Shown here in pieces: positions 1-9,542 of a stretch of 64,000 bases of DNA. The notes beneath the pieces were generated by a model that saw only the letters and a program-made list of their open reading frames with translations, searched no databases and was not told the origin of the DNA. Source of the stretch: Pacificimonas pallii (GTDB lineage: Bacteria; Pseudomonadota; Alphaproteobacteria; Sphingomonadales; Sphingomonadaceae); NCBI RefSeq assembly GCF_019204005.1, contig NZ_JAGSPA010000002.1:62001-126000 (forward strand). Reading direction: 5' to 3'. The position numbers were made by a program, and so were the translations under genes. The stretch's first letter is position 1. Each line of letters starts with the position of its first letter.

Positions 1-571
1 ACCGGGCCATCGTGTCGATTTCGATGTTCACTTCGTCGCCCGTCCCTGCCGCGCCCCATGTGGTTTGCGCGGCGCTGTGCGGAATCAGGTTGAAGCTGAA
101 GCGCACGCCATCGGCAACATCCTCGACCCTGTTCACGGTCAGCGACGTGCCGTCGAGACAGACCGAGCCCTTCGGTGCGATATAGGCGGCGATGTCGGCG
201 GGGCCGGCGATCCAGATCTCGTGACTGTCACCGACAGGCGTCATCGAATGGATCGTGCCGACGGCGTCGACATGACCGGTGACGATATGCCCGCCAAGCT
301 CGTCCCCCAGTTTCAGCGCACGTTCGAGATTAAGGCGTGCGCCCTGCCGCCAGCGCGCGGCGGCGGTCCTCGACAGGCTTTCATCCGAAATATCGACGGC
401 GAAGCGGCTGGCCTGTTTTGCGACGACGGTCATGCAGGCGCCGGAACAGGCGATGGAGGCACCGATGTCGATACTGTCCAGATCATAGGCCGTATCGATC
501 CAAAGGCGCAGGTCGCCGCGCTGTTCCGTACTGCTGATCGTGCCGATGTCGGTGATGATGCCGGTAAACAT
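1..571 (-). CDS. ribE: Riboflavin synthase alpha subunit (3' end outside window)
   Basis: Catalyses dismutation of two 6,7-dimethyl-8-ribityllumazine molecules to riboflavin, the last step of riboflavin synthesis in the cytosol. The protein opens with MFTGIITDIGTI, the signature N-terminus of the family. It shows two lumazine-binding halves: the first contains the ACSGACMTV stretch, and the second begins near GGHIVTGHVDAVG and contains the matching CLDGTSLTV stretch. About 190 codons are visible. The family is usually 200-215 residues, so only a short C-terminus is missing. It lies 49 bp downstream of ribD on the same strand, consistent with a riboflavin operon. The start is the ATG whose complement is at 569-571. 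Confidence 0.93.
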   Translation of the reverse strand, partial: MFTGIITDIGTISSTEQRGDLRLWIDTAYDLDSIDIGASIACSGACMTVVAKQASRFAVDISDESLSRTAAARWRQGARLNLERALKLGDELGGHIVTGHVDAVGTIHSMTPVGDSHEIWIAGPADIAAYIAPKGSVCLDGTSLTVNRVEDVADGVRFSFNLIPHSAAQTTWGAAGTGDEVNIEIDTMAR

Positions 572-620
572 GACGGGGTCCCGCTGCTGTGAAGTCTGCT
601 GCTCTGGAGGTGCGCACTTG

Positions 621-1625
621 TCAGATGCGGGCGTAAATTTCCAGCGTATCCGCGCCGAGGCGGCGTGTGGTTCGCAAAGCCCAGCGGCCATGTGCGGCGG
701 ACAGGTCGGCAAGCCCGATGTCGCCAATGCCGGGCGCGCGGTCGCCGATCAGGATGGGCGCGCGGTAGATGAGAAGGCGGTCGACAAGATCGTCGCGTAT
801 GAGCGAACCGGCAAGGCCCGCGCCGCCCTCGACAAGGATATCATTGTATGGCTGGCCGAACAGGTCCTGTGCGCTGCGCAGCAGGAGCGGGTCGCGTGCG
901 GAGATTTTCGCCGTCACCGGAATCTCCCCGAGCGTGGCGGAAATGATGGCGGGGCGCGGGCTGCGGTGCTGAAGCCCCGCAATGCGCACGTCGAGCGCCG
1001 GATCGTCGGCCTCCAATGTGCCGCGCCCGACAAGGATAAGGTCGGATTCCGCGCGGATCAGATGCGCGTGTGTTCGTGCGGCGGGGCCCGTGATCCACTG
1101 GCTCTCACCGCTGGCGAGCGCCGCGCGGCCGTCGATGGACACGGCAAGTTTCAGCGTGATGCGTGGCCGCCCCTCACGCTGGCGAACGAGAAAGCCGGCA
1201 TGTTCGCGGGCGGCGAGTTCGGCGCATAGGCCCTCGACGACCTCGATCCCGGCGGCGCGCAGGCGGGCGAACCCCTTTCCCGCGGTGCGTGGGTCGGGGT
1301 CTTTCAGCGCGGCGATCACGCGCGCGGGCTTTGCCGCGATCAGGAGGTCGGCGCAGGCGGGTCCGCGGCGACTGTCATGCGCGCAGGGTTCCAGCGTAAC
1401 GTAGATGTCGGCACCCCCGGCACGAGATCCGGCGGCGTCGAGGGCAACGGCCTCCGCATGAGGGCGGCCGCCATGCTGGGTCCAGCCGGTGCCCACGGTA
1501 ACGCCGTTCCTAACGATCAGGCAGCCCACGGCGGGATTGGGACTGGTGAGGCCGCGGGCCCGGGCGGCCATGGCGATCGCCGCCCGCATCCGGCGCGGGT
1601 CGGGCAGCGGGCGCGCCGTGCTCAT
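621..1625 (-). CDS. ribD: Bifunctional pyrimidine deaminase/reductase RibD
   Basis: Carries out the second and third steps of riboflavin synthesis: deamination of diaminohydroxyphosphoribosylaminopyrimidine, then NADPH-dependent reduction of the ribosyl chain. The N-terminal deaminase domain (about residues 10-145) has the zinc-site residues His56 and Glu58 in HAEAV, and Cys81 and Cys91 in PCAHDSRRGPAC. The C-terminal reductase domain starts near RPRITLKLAVSIDGR. The frame stays open upstream to 1835, but the deaminase homology begins just after the ATG at 1625, giving 334 residues, slightly shorter than many RibD proteins. It sits between a small membrane protein (10 bp upstream) and ribE. 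Confidence 0.93.
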   Translation of the reverse strand: MSTARPLPDPRRMRAAIAMAARARGLTSPNPAVGCLIVRNGVTVGTGWTQHGGRPHAEAVALDAAGSRAGGADIYVTLEPCAHDSRRGPACADLLIAAKPARVIAALKDPDPRTAGKGFARLRAAGIEVVEGLCAELAAREHAGFLVRQREGRPRITLKLAVSIDGRAALASGESQWITGPAARTHAHLIRAESDLILVGRGTLEADDPALDVRIAGLQHRSPRPAIISATLGEIPVTAKISARDPLLLRSAQDLFGQPYNDILVEGGAGLAGSLIRDDLVDRLLIYRAPILIGDRAPGIGDIGLADLSAAHGRWALRTTRRLGADTLEIYARI

Positions 1626-1635
1626 ACGGGAATGC

Positions 1636-2001
1636 TCATTCGGGCGGCGTTGTTTCGGGCGGTTTGTCAGCGGCGGCTGACGCGCCGGCAGGGTCCGCCC
1701 CTGTCTCTGCGGGGGCTGCCGATATGCCGGCCATCGCTTCGTCGGCGAGACGCGCGGCAAGGGCCTCTGTGTCTTCGCGCATGCGGCGCTCACCGGCCTG
1801 GACGGCGGCGGCGTCCTCGGCAGTGCGCGTGGCATCCCAGTTCTGGAAATAGACGATTTCCGGCTCTGGCTTCCAATAGCCGTAAATATGTTCGACGAAG
1901 AATAGCGACGCGATGCTGCCGACGGCAGTCAATGCGATGCCAGCGCCAATCCACTGCCGGAGTTCGATGGCGGCAATGGCGTTTCGAAGTGAAGAGAGCA
2001 T
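1636..2001 (-). CDS. Small single-pass membrane protein of unknown function
   Basis: A 121-residue protein with one clear hydrophobic segment at about residues 17-36 (WIGAGIALTAVGSIASLFF). A short aromatic stretch follows (YGYWKPEPEIVYFQNW), then a charged helical region rich in Glu and Arg, then an Ala/Pro-rich tail. It ends 10 bp before ribD on the same strand and may be cotranscribed with the riboflavin genes. The WKPEPEIVYFQNW segment looks conserved in type, but I cannot assign it to a named family. No function is proposed. Confidence 0.75.
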   Translation of the reverse strand: MLSSLRNAIAAIELRQWIGAGIALTAVGSIASLFFVEHIYGYWKPEPEIVYFQNWDATRTAEDAAAVQAGERRMREDTEALAARLADEAMAGISAAPAETGADPAGASAAADKPPETTPPE

Positions 2002-2187
2002 GACGGGAAGAATAAGCGCTTATTTACATATACGCCAGAGGGCAGGGCCGTGTTAACCAGCAGTGCGCGAACGGAGACGCTTTTTCACATCCGGTTTTTC
2101 TTGAAATTCCGGCGCTTCACCCCCACAATAAGGGCAAGCGGACAGCCCGGTCGGGCAGGGTCCGCACCACTGGGAGAGTTTTTGTCG

Positions 2188-2940
2188 ATGGACAACCGTA
2201 CCGATCCTCGTTTCACCGCCCGCCAGCAGGGCATGCCCGGCACTGCCGTGCCGCGTGCCGGCGGGGCCAGCTTCGACGCCGGCCTCAGGAAGCATATGCT
2301 TTCGGTGTACAATTATATGGCGTCCGGCGTCCTGTTGACCGGCCTTGTCGCGATGTTCACGGCATCGTCGGGCTTCATCAATAATTTCTTCACGCCAACC
2401 GGCCCGTCCATATTGGGCTGGGTCGTGATGCTGTCGCCGCTGGCCTTCGTGCTGGCGCTCAGCTTTGGCATCAACAAGATGACCACGCCGGTCGCGCAGG
2501 CCGTCTACTGGGCATTTGCGGTCGTCATGGGCCTGTCCATGTCGACGATATTCCTGACCTATACGGGCGCGTCGATCGCACAGGTGTTCTTTGCAACCGC
2601 CGGTGCTTTTGCGGGTCTCAGCCTGTGGGGCTACACCACGAAAAAGGACCTGTCCGGCATGGGCACGTTCCTGATCATGGGCGTGATCGGTATCATCATC
2701 GCGTCGGTGATCAATTTGTTCCTGAAGTCTAGCATGTTCGACCTGGTGATTTCGATCCTGGGTGTGCTGATCTTTGCCGGTCTGACCGCGTATGACACGC
2801 AGAAGATCAAGAATATCTACTTCCAGGTCGCTGGAACGGAATTTGCCGGTAAGGCCGTGATCATGGGCGCGCTGTCGCTCTATCTCGACTTCATCAACAT
2901 GTTCATGTTCCTGCTGCGCCTGTTCGGCAGCCGCGAATAG
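2188..2940 (+). CDS. Bax inhibitor-1/YccA family membrane protein
   Basis: A 250-residue integral membrane protein with about seven hydrophobic segments, matching the BI-1/YccA (UPF0005) fold. Landmarks are SVYNYMASGVLLTG near the first helix, the polar AYDTQKIKNIY loop typical of the family late in the protein, and a final SLYLDFINMFMFLLRLFG segment. The start is the ATG at 2188, preceded by a GGGAGAG element; the frame is open further upstream but the residues there are not family-like. Relatives in E. coli (YccA, YbhL) are linked to FtsH-mediated membrane protein quality control. The role here is inferred from the family only. Confidence 0.88.
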   Translation: MDNRTDPRFTARQQGMPGTAVPRAGGASFDAGLRKHMLSVYNYMASGVLLTGLVAMFTASSGFINNFFTPTGPSILGWVVMLSPLAFVLALSFGINKMTTPVAQAVYWAFAVVMGLSMSTIFLTYTGASIAQVFFATAGAFAGLSLWGYTTKKDLSGMGTFLIMGVIGIIIASVINLFLKSSMFDLVISILGVLIFAGLTAYDTQKIKNIYFQVAGTEFAGKAVIMGALSLYLDFINMFMFLLRLFGSRE

Positions 2941-2999
2941 GCCGCGCGCCGCCACGGGCGTGAGAGCGCCGGGCGGCCCCGCGGATATCCGATCTGAAG

Positions 3000-3034
3000 G
3001 GCCCGGTGGGATGTGACCCCGCCGGGCCTTTTTT
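3000..3034 (+). terminator. Intrinsic terminator after the BI-1 family gene
   Basis: A GC-rich hairpin with arms GGCCCGG (3000-3006) and CCGGGCC (3022-3028), extended by a wobble pair and three further GC pairs. The loop is seven bases and is followed by six T residues (3029-3034). It lies 59 bp after the BI-1 stop codon and before the peptidase gene, so it should end the upstream transcript. Confidence 0.85.
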
Positions 3035-3128
3035 GCGCGTCCGTCATCCCTGCGCCGCCCTGGAAATTTCGCGCTGGTCAGACATGACGGACCCGAATAT
3101 CGTGGCGGGACGAACAAGGGGATCATTC

Positions 3129-5231
3129 ATGCACCTACGCCACTGGCTTGCCGCCTACTGCCTGTCATTCGCCGCCCCGTTTTCGCTGGCTTCGGCGCTG
3201 GCCGAGGACGGCGGCGATGCCGGGAAATTCACCGCCGAACGCGTGTTCGATCTGGAATATGCTGATGACCCGCAGATTTCGCCGGACGGCGGCACCATTG
3301 TCTACGCGCGCAAATCGATGGACAGGTTCGCCGACCGGAATGTCAGTGACCTGTGGGTGATCGACACGAGAAGCGGCAGCCATCGCCCCCTGGTGGCCGG
3401 TGCGGCATCGAGCTCCTCCGTACGCTGGTCGCCGGACGGGAGCCGGCTGGTGTATCTGACCACGACAAATGACAAGCCGGACCTGCGCGTTCGCTTCATG
3501 GATAGCGGGGAGAGTTTCTCTCTGGCGCAGTTCGAATATGGGCCGAGCGCACCGACCTGGTCACCGGACGGAAAATATCTCGCCTTTTCCATGTTTGTGC
3601 CGGATGAAAAGGCCAGTTTCGCGAAATCGCCCAAGAGTCCGGAAGGCGCGAAATGGGCGGAGCCGATGAAAATCATCGACGATCTGGTCTTTCGGTTCGA
3701 CGGCGCGGGTTATCTGCCCAAGGGGAAAACCCATGTGTTCGTGCTGAGCACGGAAGGTGGCACGCCGCGGCAGGTCACAAGCGGGGCAAATGGCTTTGAC
3801 GCGCCCGCATGGCTGGGGAATGACACGCTGCTGGTGACCGGCAATGCCGCCGAAGATGCGGATTTGGATCCGATCGAGAGCGAGATTTACCGAATTCGCC
3901 TCAGCGACCTTTCCCGCTCCGCCGTGACGGACAGGGACGGGCCGGATTTCGCGCCCGCGGTATCGCCGGACGGATCGCGCATCGCCTATCTGGGGTTCGA
4001 TGACGAGGTGAAGGCCTATCAGCAAACCGACCTCTATGTCATGCGCCGCGACGGGACGCGCGCGCGCAATCTGACCGCGGATTATGACCGCACGATCGGG
4101 GCGGTTCACTGGCGCGCGGACGGCAAGGCTTTGATCGGGCAGGTCGAAATCGATGGTCTGCTGACGCTGGTCTCCATCGATCTTTCCGGCAATGTGCGGC
4201 CCCTGCTATCCGACATGGGCGGCACGTCCATAGGGCGGCCCTATGCCTCCGGCAGTTTCTCGGTGGCGGGCAAAACAGGTGGCGGGGCCCCCGTCATTGC
4301 CTATACGAAAAGCTCGCCGGATCGTCCGGCCGAGGTCGCCCTGTCGCGCGGGGGCCGGGCGGGGCAGGTGATGACCCGGCTGAACGAGGACGCGCTTGGC
4401 CATCTGAACCTGGCGACCATCGAGGAAATCAAGGTGAGGTCGAGCCATGACGGGCGGGAGATCGAAGCCTGGATCGCCCTGCCGCCGGGGTTCCGCGCAG
4501 ACGGCACCTATCCGATGATCCTGGAAATCCATGGCGGGCCCAACACGATGTACGGGCCGTATTTCGCAGCGGAAATCCAGCGCTATGCGGCGGAGGGCTA
4601 TGTCACCGTCTACGCCAATCCGCGCGGATCGACCGGCTATGGCGAAGGGTTCGCCCAGCTGATCGAGCAGGACTATCCGGGGCATGATCATGACGATCTG
4701 ATGAGCGTCGTCGATGCGCTTATCGCAAAGAACTATGTCAGTGAGGACCGCCTGTTCATCACGGGCGGGTCTGGCGGCGGCATCCTCACCGCGTGGGCGG
4801 TCGGGAAAACGGAGCGTTTCGCGGCGGCGGCCGCCATCAAGCCGGTCATCAACTGGACCAGCATGGCGCTGGCCGGTGACATTGCCCGCTATGTCAGCCG
4901 GCACTGGTTCAACGGGCACCCCTGGGAAAAGCCGGAGGAATATTGGCGCCGGTCGCCACTGTCACTGATGCCGAACGTGACAACACCGACGATGGTCATG
5001 GTCGGTGAAGAGGACTGGCGTACGCCAAGCTGGGAGGCCGAGCAATTTTATACCGCGCTGAAGGTCCAGAATGTCGATACCGTGCTCGTCAAGGTGCCGG
5101 GTGCCTCGCATTCCATCGCGGGCAGGCCGAGTCAGCTGATTGGCAAGGTCGACAATATCATGGGCTGGTTCGCGAAATATGATCCGGCGGCGGATAAGGA
5201 CGCGGGAGAAGAAGCGGAGGGCGCGGAGTAG
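3129..5231 (+). CDS. S9 (prolyl oligopeptidase) family serine peptidase, exported
   Basis: A 700-residue predicted exported peptidase of the acylaminoacyl/dipeptidyl-peptidase type. Residues 1-24 form a signal peptide (LAAYCLSFAAPFSLASALA). Residues of about 35-420 carry repeated WSPDG-type motifs of a TolB-like beta-propeller. The C-terminal alpha/beta-hydrolase domain has the nucleophile Ser548 in GGSGGG, Asp629 in GEEDWRTPS and His661 in GASHSI. The ATG at 3129 has an AGGGG ribosome site and gives the signal peptide directly; the 41 codons open upstream lack such features. Likely periplasmic peptide degradation. The exact substrate cannot be read from sequence. Confidence 0.92.
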   Translation: MHLRHWLAAYCLSFAAPFSLASALAEDGGDAGKFTAERVFDLEYADDPQISPDGGTIVYARKSMDRFADRNVSDLWVIDTRSGSHRPLVAGAASSSSVRWSPDGSRLVYLTTTNDKPDLRVRFMDSGESFSLAQFEYGPSAPTWSPDGKYLAFSMFVPDEKASFAKSPKSPEGAKWAEPMKIIDDLVFRFDGAGYLPKGKTHVFVLSTEGGTPRQVTSGANGFDAPAWLGNDTLLVTGNAAEDADLDPIESEIYRIRLSDLSRSAVTDRDGPDFAPAVSPDGSRIAYLGFDDEVKAYQQTDLYVMRRDGTRARNLTADYDRTIGAVHWRADGKALIGQVEIDGLLTLVSIDLSGNVRPLLSDMGGTSIGRPYASGSFSVAGKTGGGAPVIAYTKSSPDRPAEVALSRGGRAGQVMTRLNEDALGHLNLATIEEIKVRSSHDGREIEAWIALPPGFRADGTYPMILEIHGGPNTMYGPYFAAEIQRYAAEGYVTVYANPRGSTGYGEGFAQLIEQDYPGHDHDDLMSVVDALIAKNYVSEDRLFITGGSGGGILTAWAVGKTERFAAAAAIKPVINWTSMALAGDIARYVSRHWFNGHPWEKPEEYWRRSPLSLMPNVTTPTMVMVGEEDWRTPSWEAEQFYTALKVQNVDTVLVKVPGASHSIAGRPSQLIGKVDNIMGWFAKYDPAADKDAGEEAEGAE

Positions 5232-5298
5232 GGGTGGTCCCCGCGAAGCTGTGTTCTTTGCGCGCCCTCACTGATCATGCGGTGCTGACGCGCGGCGA

Positions 5299-5799
5299 TT
5301 ACCGAATCGCTTCCTTGATCGCTTCGCTGGCGGCATCGACGCCGGTGAGAGCCATCTGGCGGCCGACCTGGCCCATTTCCTCTTCAATGGCATCGCGGTC
5401 GGCACCGGGTTCCTCAAGCTGGGATTCCAGTTCCTCCATGCGCGCGCCAAGGCGGTTCATTTCAGCCTCGAAACTGTCCCAGTCGGGGGCGTCCGAACTG
5501 GCGACTATATTGTCGCCGCCTTCAGCCGCCACGCCGCCCAAAGCGCCGGTTGCGCTTTCCACGGCCTGATCGACGCCCTCTTCGACCTGGCGATCAATGG
5601 TGACGATTTCGCCCTCATCATTTTGGATCGTAAGCGTATTTTCGGCGCGGTCATCGTCTCCGATGCTGATGCTGACACTGCTGTCATCATCGCCGCCGGA
5701 ATTTTCCCAGGGTTCCTGCCAGACAAGGGCAAGAGCGGCGATGCCGCCCACGATAAGCCCGGTACGCTTCCAATCAATTCCGCCGCCACTTTCAGGCAT
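5299..5799 (-). CDS. Small membrane-anchored protein coupled to clpA
   Basis: A 166-residue protein with a short N-terminal cytoplasmic stretch and one membrane helix (about residues 12-28, GLIVGGIAALALVW). An acidic region follows (SGGDDDSSVSISIGDDD), then a helical, Glu-rich segment ending DAASEAIKEAIR. The ATG at 5799 overlaps the clpA stop by eight bases, and a GGAGGGG element lies just upstream, so translation is probably coupled to clpA. An alternative upstream start at 5838 lies inside clpA. I do not recognise a family. Confidence 0.75.
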   Translation of the reverse strand: MPESGGGIDWKRTGLIVGGIAALALVWQEPWENSGGDDDSSVSISIGDDDRAENTLTIQNDEGEIVTIDRQVEEGVDQAVESATGALGGVAAEGGDNIVASSDAPDWDSFEAEMNRLGARMEELESQLEEPGADRDAIEEEMGQVGRQMALTGVDAASEAIKEAIR

Positions 5800-8164
5800 C
5801 AACCTTGTCCCCTCCATCTGCCTTGTCGTCACCGTCATCTACGGCAGCCGCCCTGGCCTTCACCTTTTTCTTTTTAGGTGGTTTGCGCTTTGGTTTTGGC
5901 GGGGCGGCCGTGATTTCAAACGCCGGTTTGCCATCCTTCATATGGACGACCACTTCGCCGCCATTCATCAGGCGTCCGAATAGCAGTTCCTCCGCGAGCG
6001 GCTGTTTTATTTCGGTCTGGATGAGGCGGCCCATCGGGCGGGCACCGAACAGGCGATCATACCCCTTTTCGACGAGCCACGCCTTCGCATCATCACCCAG
6101 GCTGATATGCACATCGCGGTCGGAAAGCTGCAGTTCCAGCTCCAGCACGAATTTTTCGGCGACCATGCCAACGACTTCGGGCGGCAGATAGTCGAACGGC
6201 ACGGTGGCATCGAGGCGGTTGCGGAATTCCGGCGTAAACATCCGCTTGATCGCCTCGTCGTCCGCGCCCTCGCGTGACATCGCGCCGAAGCCGATGGATT
6301 CCTTCGCCATATCGGCTGCGCCCGCATTGGTCGTCATGATGAGGATGACGTTGCGGAAATCGACGGTCTTGCCATGATGATCGGTAAGCTTGCCGGCGTC
6401 CATGACCTGCAGCAGGATATTGAACAGGTCGGGATGCGCCTTTTCGATTTCATCGAGCAGAAGCACGCTGTGCGGATTCTGATCGACGGCATCGGTGAGA
6501 AGGCCGCCCTGATCATAGCCGACATAGCCCGGAGGCGCGCCGATCAGGCGGCTGACGGAATGACGCTCCATATATTCCGACATGTCGAAGCGCTTCAGCG
6601 GAATGCCGAGGATCGACGCAAGCTGGCGCGCCGCCTCCGTCTTGCCGACACCGGTAGGACCGGAGAAAAGATAATTGCCGATTGGCTTGTTCGGTTCGCG
6701 AAGGCCCGCGCGGCTAAGTTTGATAGCGGACGCCAGCGTGCTGATCGCCTTGTCCTGGCCGAAGACGACGCGCTTCAGATCCTGTTCCAGCGTCGCAAGC
6801 TGCAGCTTGTCGTCGGAGGAGACGGATTTGGGCGGAATGCGCGCCATGGTGGCGACGACAGCCTCGACCTCCTTGACGCCCATCGTTTTCTTGCGGCGCG
6901 ATTTGGCGATCAGATTCTGCGACGCGCCGACCTCGTCGATCACATCGATGGCCTTATCGGGCAGCTTGCGATCGTTGATGTAGCGGGCGGACAGTTCCAC
7001 CGCGCTCTTGATCGCGTCATTGGTATATTTGACGCTGTGATGCTCTTCGAAATACGGCTTCAGACCATGCATGATCTTGATGGCGTCCTCGACCGTCGGT
7101 TCGATGACGTCGATCTTCTGGAACCGGCGCAGGAGCGCGCGGTCTTTCTCGAAATGATTGCGGAATTCCTTGTAGGTCGTCGACCCGATGCAGCGGATCG
7201 AGCCCGAGGAAAGTGCCGGTTTCAGAAGGTTGGATGCGTCCATCGCACCGCCGGACGTCGCACCCGCGCCGATGACGGTGTGGATTTCGTCGATGAACAG
7301 AACAGCCTCCGGCTTTTCCTCAAGTTCCGAGACGACGCTTTTCAGACGCTCCTCAAAATCGCCGCGATAGCGTGTGCCGGCGAGCAGTGCGCCCATGTCG
7401 AGCGAGAAGATGACGGCGTCCTTCAGAACGTCCGGGACGTCGCCCTCCGTAATGCGGCGGGCGAGACCTTCCGCAATCGCGGTTTTGCCGACGCCGGGGT
7501 CGCCGACGTAAAGCGGGTTGTTCTTCGACCGGCGGCACAGGATCTGGATTGTGCGGTCAACCTCCTGATGGCGGCCGATCAACGGATCGATCTTGCCGGC
7601 CTCCGCCTTGGCATTGAGATTGACGGTGTACTGGTCGAGGGCGGATTCCTGCTTCTTGCCCTTCGGCTTGGTGTCGGCGCCCGTCTCGGCATCAGCAGCG
7701 CCTCTGGGAGGCTTCGCCGCGCCGCCGCTTTTGGCGACGCCGTGGCTGAGGAAGGACACCGCGTCGAGACGGGTCATGTCCTGCTGCTGCAGGAAATAGA
7801 CGGCATGGCTTTCCCGCTCCGAGAAGAGCGCGACGAGAACATTCGCGCCGGTCACCTCGTCGCGTCCGCTTGACTGCACATGCAGGATCGAGCGCTGGAC
7901 CACGCGCTGGAAGCCGGCCGTCGGATTGGGATCGACCGAAGCACTGGTGCGCAGCGGCTCAAGCTCGTTATCGAGATACTCCGCCAGCTGTCCGGAAAGG
8001 ACATCCTGATCGACACCGCAGGCGCGGATGACCGCACCGGCATGCTCGTCGGAAATCAGCGCGAACAACAGATGTTCGAGCGTGGCATATTCATGGTTGC
8101 GCTGCGCCGCCTGAGCGAGTGCATTGTGGAGCGTCGTTTCAAGTTCGCGTGAAAACGCCGGCAT
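5792..8164 (-). CDS. clpA: ATP-dependent Clp protease ATP-binding subunit ClpA
   Basis: Hexameric AAA+ unfoldase that feeds substrates to ClpP. The 790-residue protein has the N-terminal Clp_N double repeat (1-145), a first AAA module with Walker A GDPGVGKT at 221-228 and Walker B near 288-293, and a second module with Walker A GPTGVGKT at 502-509. The ClpP-docking loop IGF is at 624-626. The start MPAFSRELE matches known ClpA proteins and follows an AAAGGA ribosome site. The C-terminus carries an unusual Lys/Pro-rich then Asp-rich tail (about residues 756-790). clpS, often adjacent in other bacteria, is not in this window. Confidence 0.96.
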   Translation of the reverse strand: MPAFSRELETTLHNALAQAAQRNHEYATLEHLLFALISDEHAGAVIRACGVDQDVLSGQLAEYLDNELEPLRTSASVDPNPTAGFQRVVQRSILHVQSSGRDEVTGANVLVALFSERESHAVYFLQQQDMTRLDAVSFLSHGVAKSGGAAKPPRGAADAETGADTKPKGKKQESALDQYTVNLNAKAEAGKIDPLIGRHQEVDRTIQILCRRSKNNPLYVGDPGVGKTAIAEGLARRITEGDVPDVLKDAVIFSLDMGALLAGTRYRGDFEERLKSVVSELEEKPEAVLFIDEIHTVIGAGATSGGAMDASNLLKPALSSGSIRCIGSTTYKEFRNHFEKDRALLRRFQKIDVIEPTVEDAIKIMHGLKPYFEEHHSVKYTNDAIKSAVELSARYINDRKLPDKAIDVIDEVGASQNLIAKSRRKKTMGVKEVEAVVATMARIPPKSVSSDDKLQLATLEQDLKRVVFGQDKAISTLASAIKLSRAGLREPNKPIGNYLFSGPTGVGKTEAARQLASILGIPLKRFDMSEYMERHSVSRLIGAPPGYVGYDQGGLLTDAVDQNPHSVLLLDEIEKAHPDLFNILLQVMDAGKLTDHHGKTVDFRNVILIMTTNAGAADMAKESIGFGAMSREGADDEAIKRMFTPEFRNRLDATVPFDYLPPEVVGMVAEKFVLELELQLSDRDVHISLGDDAKAWLVEKGYDRLFGARPMGRLIQTEIKQPLAEELLFGRLMNGGEVVVHMKDGKPAFEITAAPPKPKRKPPKKKKVKARAAAVDDGDDKADGGDKVDA

Positions 8165-8295
8165 AAAGGTTCCTTTCACCCCAGGAACCGGCCGCGCCTT
8201 AGGGGCCGACCCCGCTTGATGCCAAGATTTGCACTGTAAGCCGAAAGGTCAAGAGTGAAAGCCATCACGCCGCAGAAATCAGCCTGCGTTTTCGT

Positions 8296-9006
8296 TCAGG
8301 CGAGCTCGGGAAACCACAGGGCCTGGCAGCGCTCCGAATATGCCTGCAACCTGGGATGCGCCCTCGCCGCCTCGAGCAGCGGCCCGGGATATTCCGGAAT
8401 CAAGAGGTTGGTGATCGTTGGATAGGCGATGGCGTCGATGGCGGTGGGCCGGTCGCCGAACATGAAAGGCTTGTCGCCAAGCTGCGTTGCCAGCGCGGCG
8501 ATGTCCCTGGCCGCAAAGGCGTAGATATCCGATGCGTCGTGGAGGCCCAGGCCGTGCCCTTTCAAATTCGCGCGGGTCTGACGCCGTGCGATGACGGGGA
8601 GCAATGTGCGGATTACGGGCGGCATGCCGGAGAACCAGAACGCATTGGTTGTCTTCCAGCCTGCGTCATCCTCCCATCGGTCGTAGGCCATGGCCCAGTA
8701 CAGCCGTTCCTCCATCATGCGGCAGAAGGCATGCGATTGCGCACGTTCACCATCCGTCAGGCCTTCATCGAAGTCGGTGCCGAAGCGCGTTTCCAGATGC
8801 CAGCGGATGAGTTCCGAATCGGCGACCGGCGTGCCGTCATCGTCGATGAACGGCAGCTTTCCCTTTGGACTTTTGCGCGGATCGTCGATGATTTCGGAAC
8901 GGTAGGGCTGCCCGGTCATCTTCAGCAGGATTTCCGCCTTCATGCAGAAGGGGCTGGGGCAGGGAACCCCGAAACCTGATTTATACTGGTAGAGCGTGAT
9001 GGCCAT
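8296..9006 (-). CDS. Glutathione S-transferase family protein (metaxin/FAX-like)
   Basis: A 236-residue protein with an N-terminal thioredoxin-like GST domain (MAITLYQYKSGFG, then GKLPFIDDDGTPVADSELI) and an all-helical C-terminal domain that includes a DKPFMFGDRPTAIDAIAY motif typical of GST C-termini. The N-terminal pattern is closer to the metaxin/failed-axon-connection branch than to classical glutathione-conjugating enzymes. Substrate and activity are therefore uncertain. The ATG at 9006 is chosen because homology begins there; upstream codons would run into the neighbouring ydcH-like gene. Confidence 0.82.
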   Translation of the reverse strand: MAITLYQYKSGFGVPCPSPFCMKAEILLKMTGQPYRSEIIDDPRKSPKGKLPFIDDDGTPVADSELIRWHLETRFGTDFDEGLTDGERAQSHAFCRMMEERLYWAMAYDRWEDDAGWKTTNAFWFSGMPPVIRTLLPVIARRQTRANLKGHGLGLHDASDIYAFAARDIAALATQLGDKPFMFGDRPTAIDAIAYPTITNLLIPEYPGPLLEAARAHPRLQAYSERCQALWFPELA

Positions 9007-9046
9007 GATGCGTTCTCGATCTTTTGGACGCGGGCGAATCGGTGGT

Positions 9047-9244
9047 TCAGGCGATGATATCAGGGTTAAGCATGTCACGGAGATGTTCAATCCGGTCCTT
9101 CAACTGCAATTTTTTGCGCTTCAGACGCATTAATTGAAGCTGATCCGGGTTTCGCTTTTCCGACAGGGCATCAATGGAATCTTTCAGATCAGCATGTTCG
9201 ACCAGCAGACCCTGTAGGCGAATTTTTGCCTCACGATCATTCAT
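9047..9244 (-). CDS. YdcH family (DUF465) small coiled-coil protein
   Basis: A 65-residue protein matching the DUF465/YdcH family in length and pattern. It is almost entirely helical and charged, with the core LMRLKRKKLQLKDRIEHL. Function of the family is unknown. A second, divergent YdcH protein lies on the plus strand at 9381, and the two share the K-x-L-x-LKD-x-I core. It ends 40 bp before the start of the GST-like gene on the same strand and might be cotranscribed with it. Confidence 0.85.
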   Translation of the reverse strand: MNDREAKIRLQGLLVEHADLKDSIDALSEKRNPDQLQLMRLKRKKLQLKDRIEHLRDMLNPDIIA

Positions 9245-9380
9245 TGCTCTGACTCCGCTAACATATTCTCAAGTTTTTGCCCTGAATTTGGATGATCGTT
9301 ACGGGTATCGGGGCTGACAGACTCGAAAAACTATGATTGGCTACCCGTTCCCTATCGCTTCAATCAAGGAGGTTCGAACT

Positions 9381-9542
9381 ATGGGTCAGGCAAATTCGCA
9401 CATCGCGGCGCTCTCGAAACGGCACGAGGCACTGGAGATGAAGATCGAAGCGGAAACACATCGCCCCCACCCTGACGACGTTCGCCTTCATGAGCTGAAA
9501 AAACAGAAACTGAAACTGAAGGATACGATCTACGCGCATTGA
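9381..9542 (+). CDS. YdcH family (DUF465) small coiled-coil protein, short form
   Basis: A 53-residue DUF465 protein with the core LHELKKQKLKLKDTIYAH, ending right after the core helix. An AAGGAGG ribosome site at 9366-9372 precedes the ATG at 9381, which decides the start over upstream in-frame codons. It is divergent from the 65-residue paralogue at 9047-9244, separated by 136 bp. Family function is unknown. Confidence 0.82.
   Translation: MGQANSHIAALSKRHEALEMKIEAETHRPHPDDVRLHELKKQKLKLKDTIYAH

Noticed and set aside
6374-7873. A 499-codon open frame opposite clpA
   Set aside because: Antisense to conserved AAA motifs of clpA and has no domain of its own.
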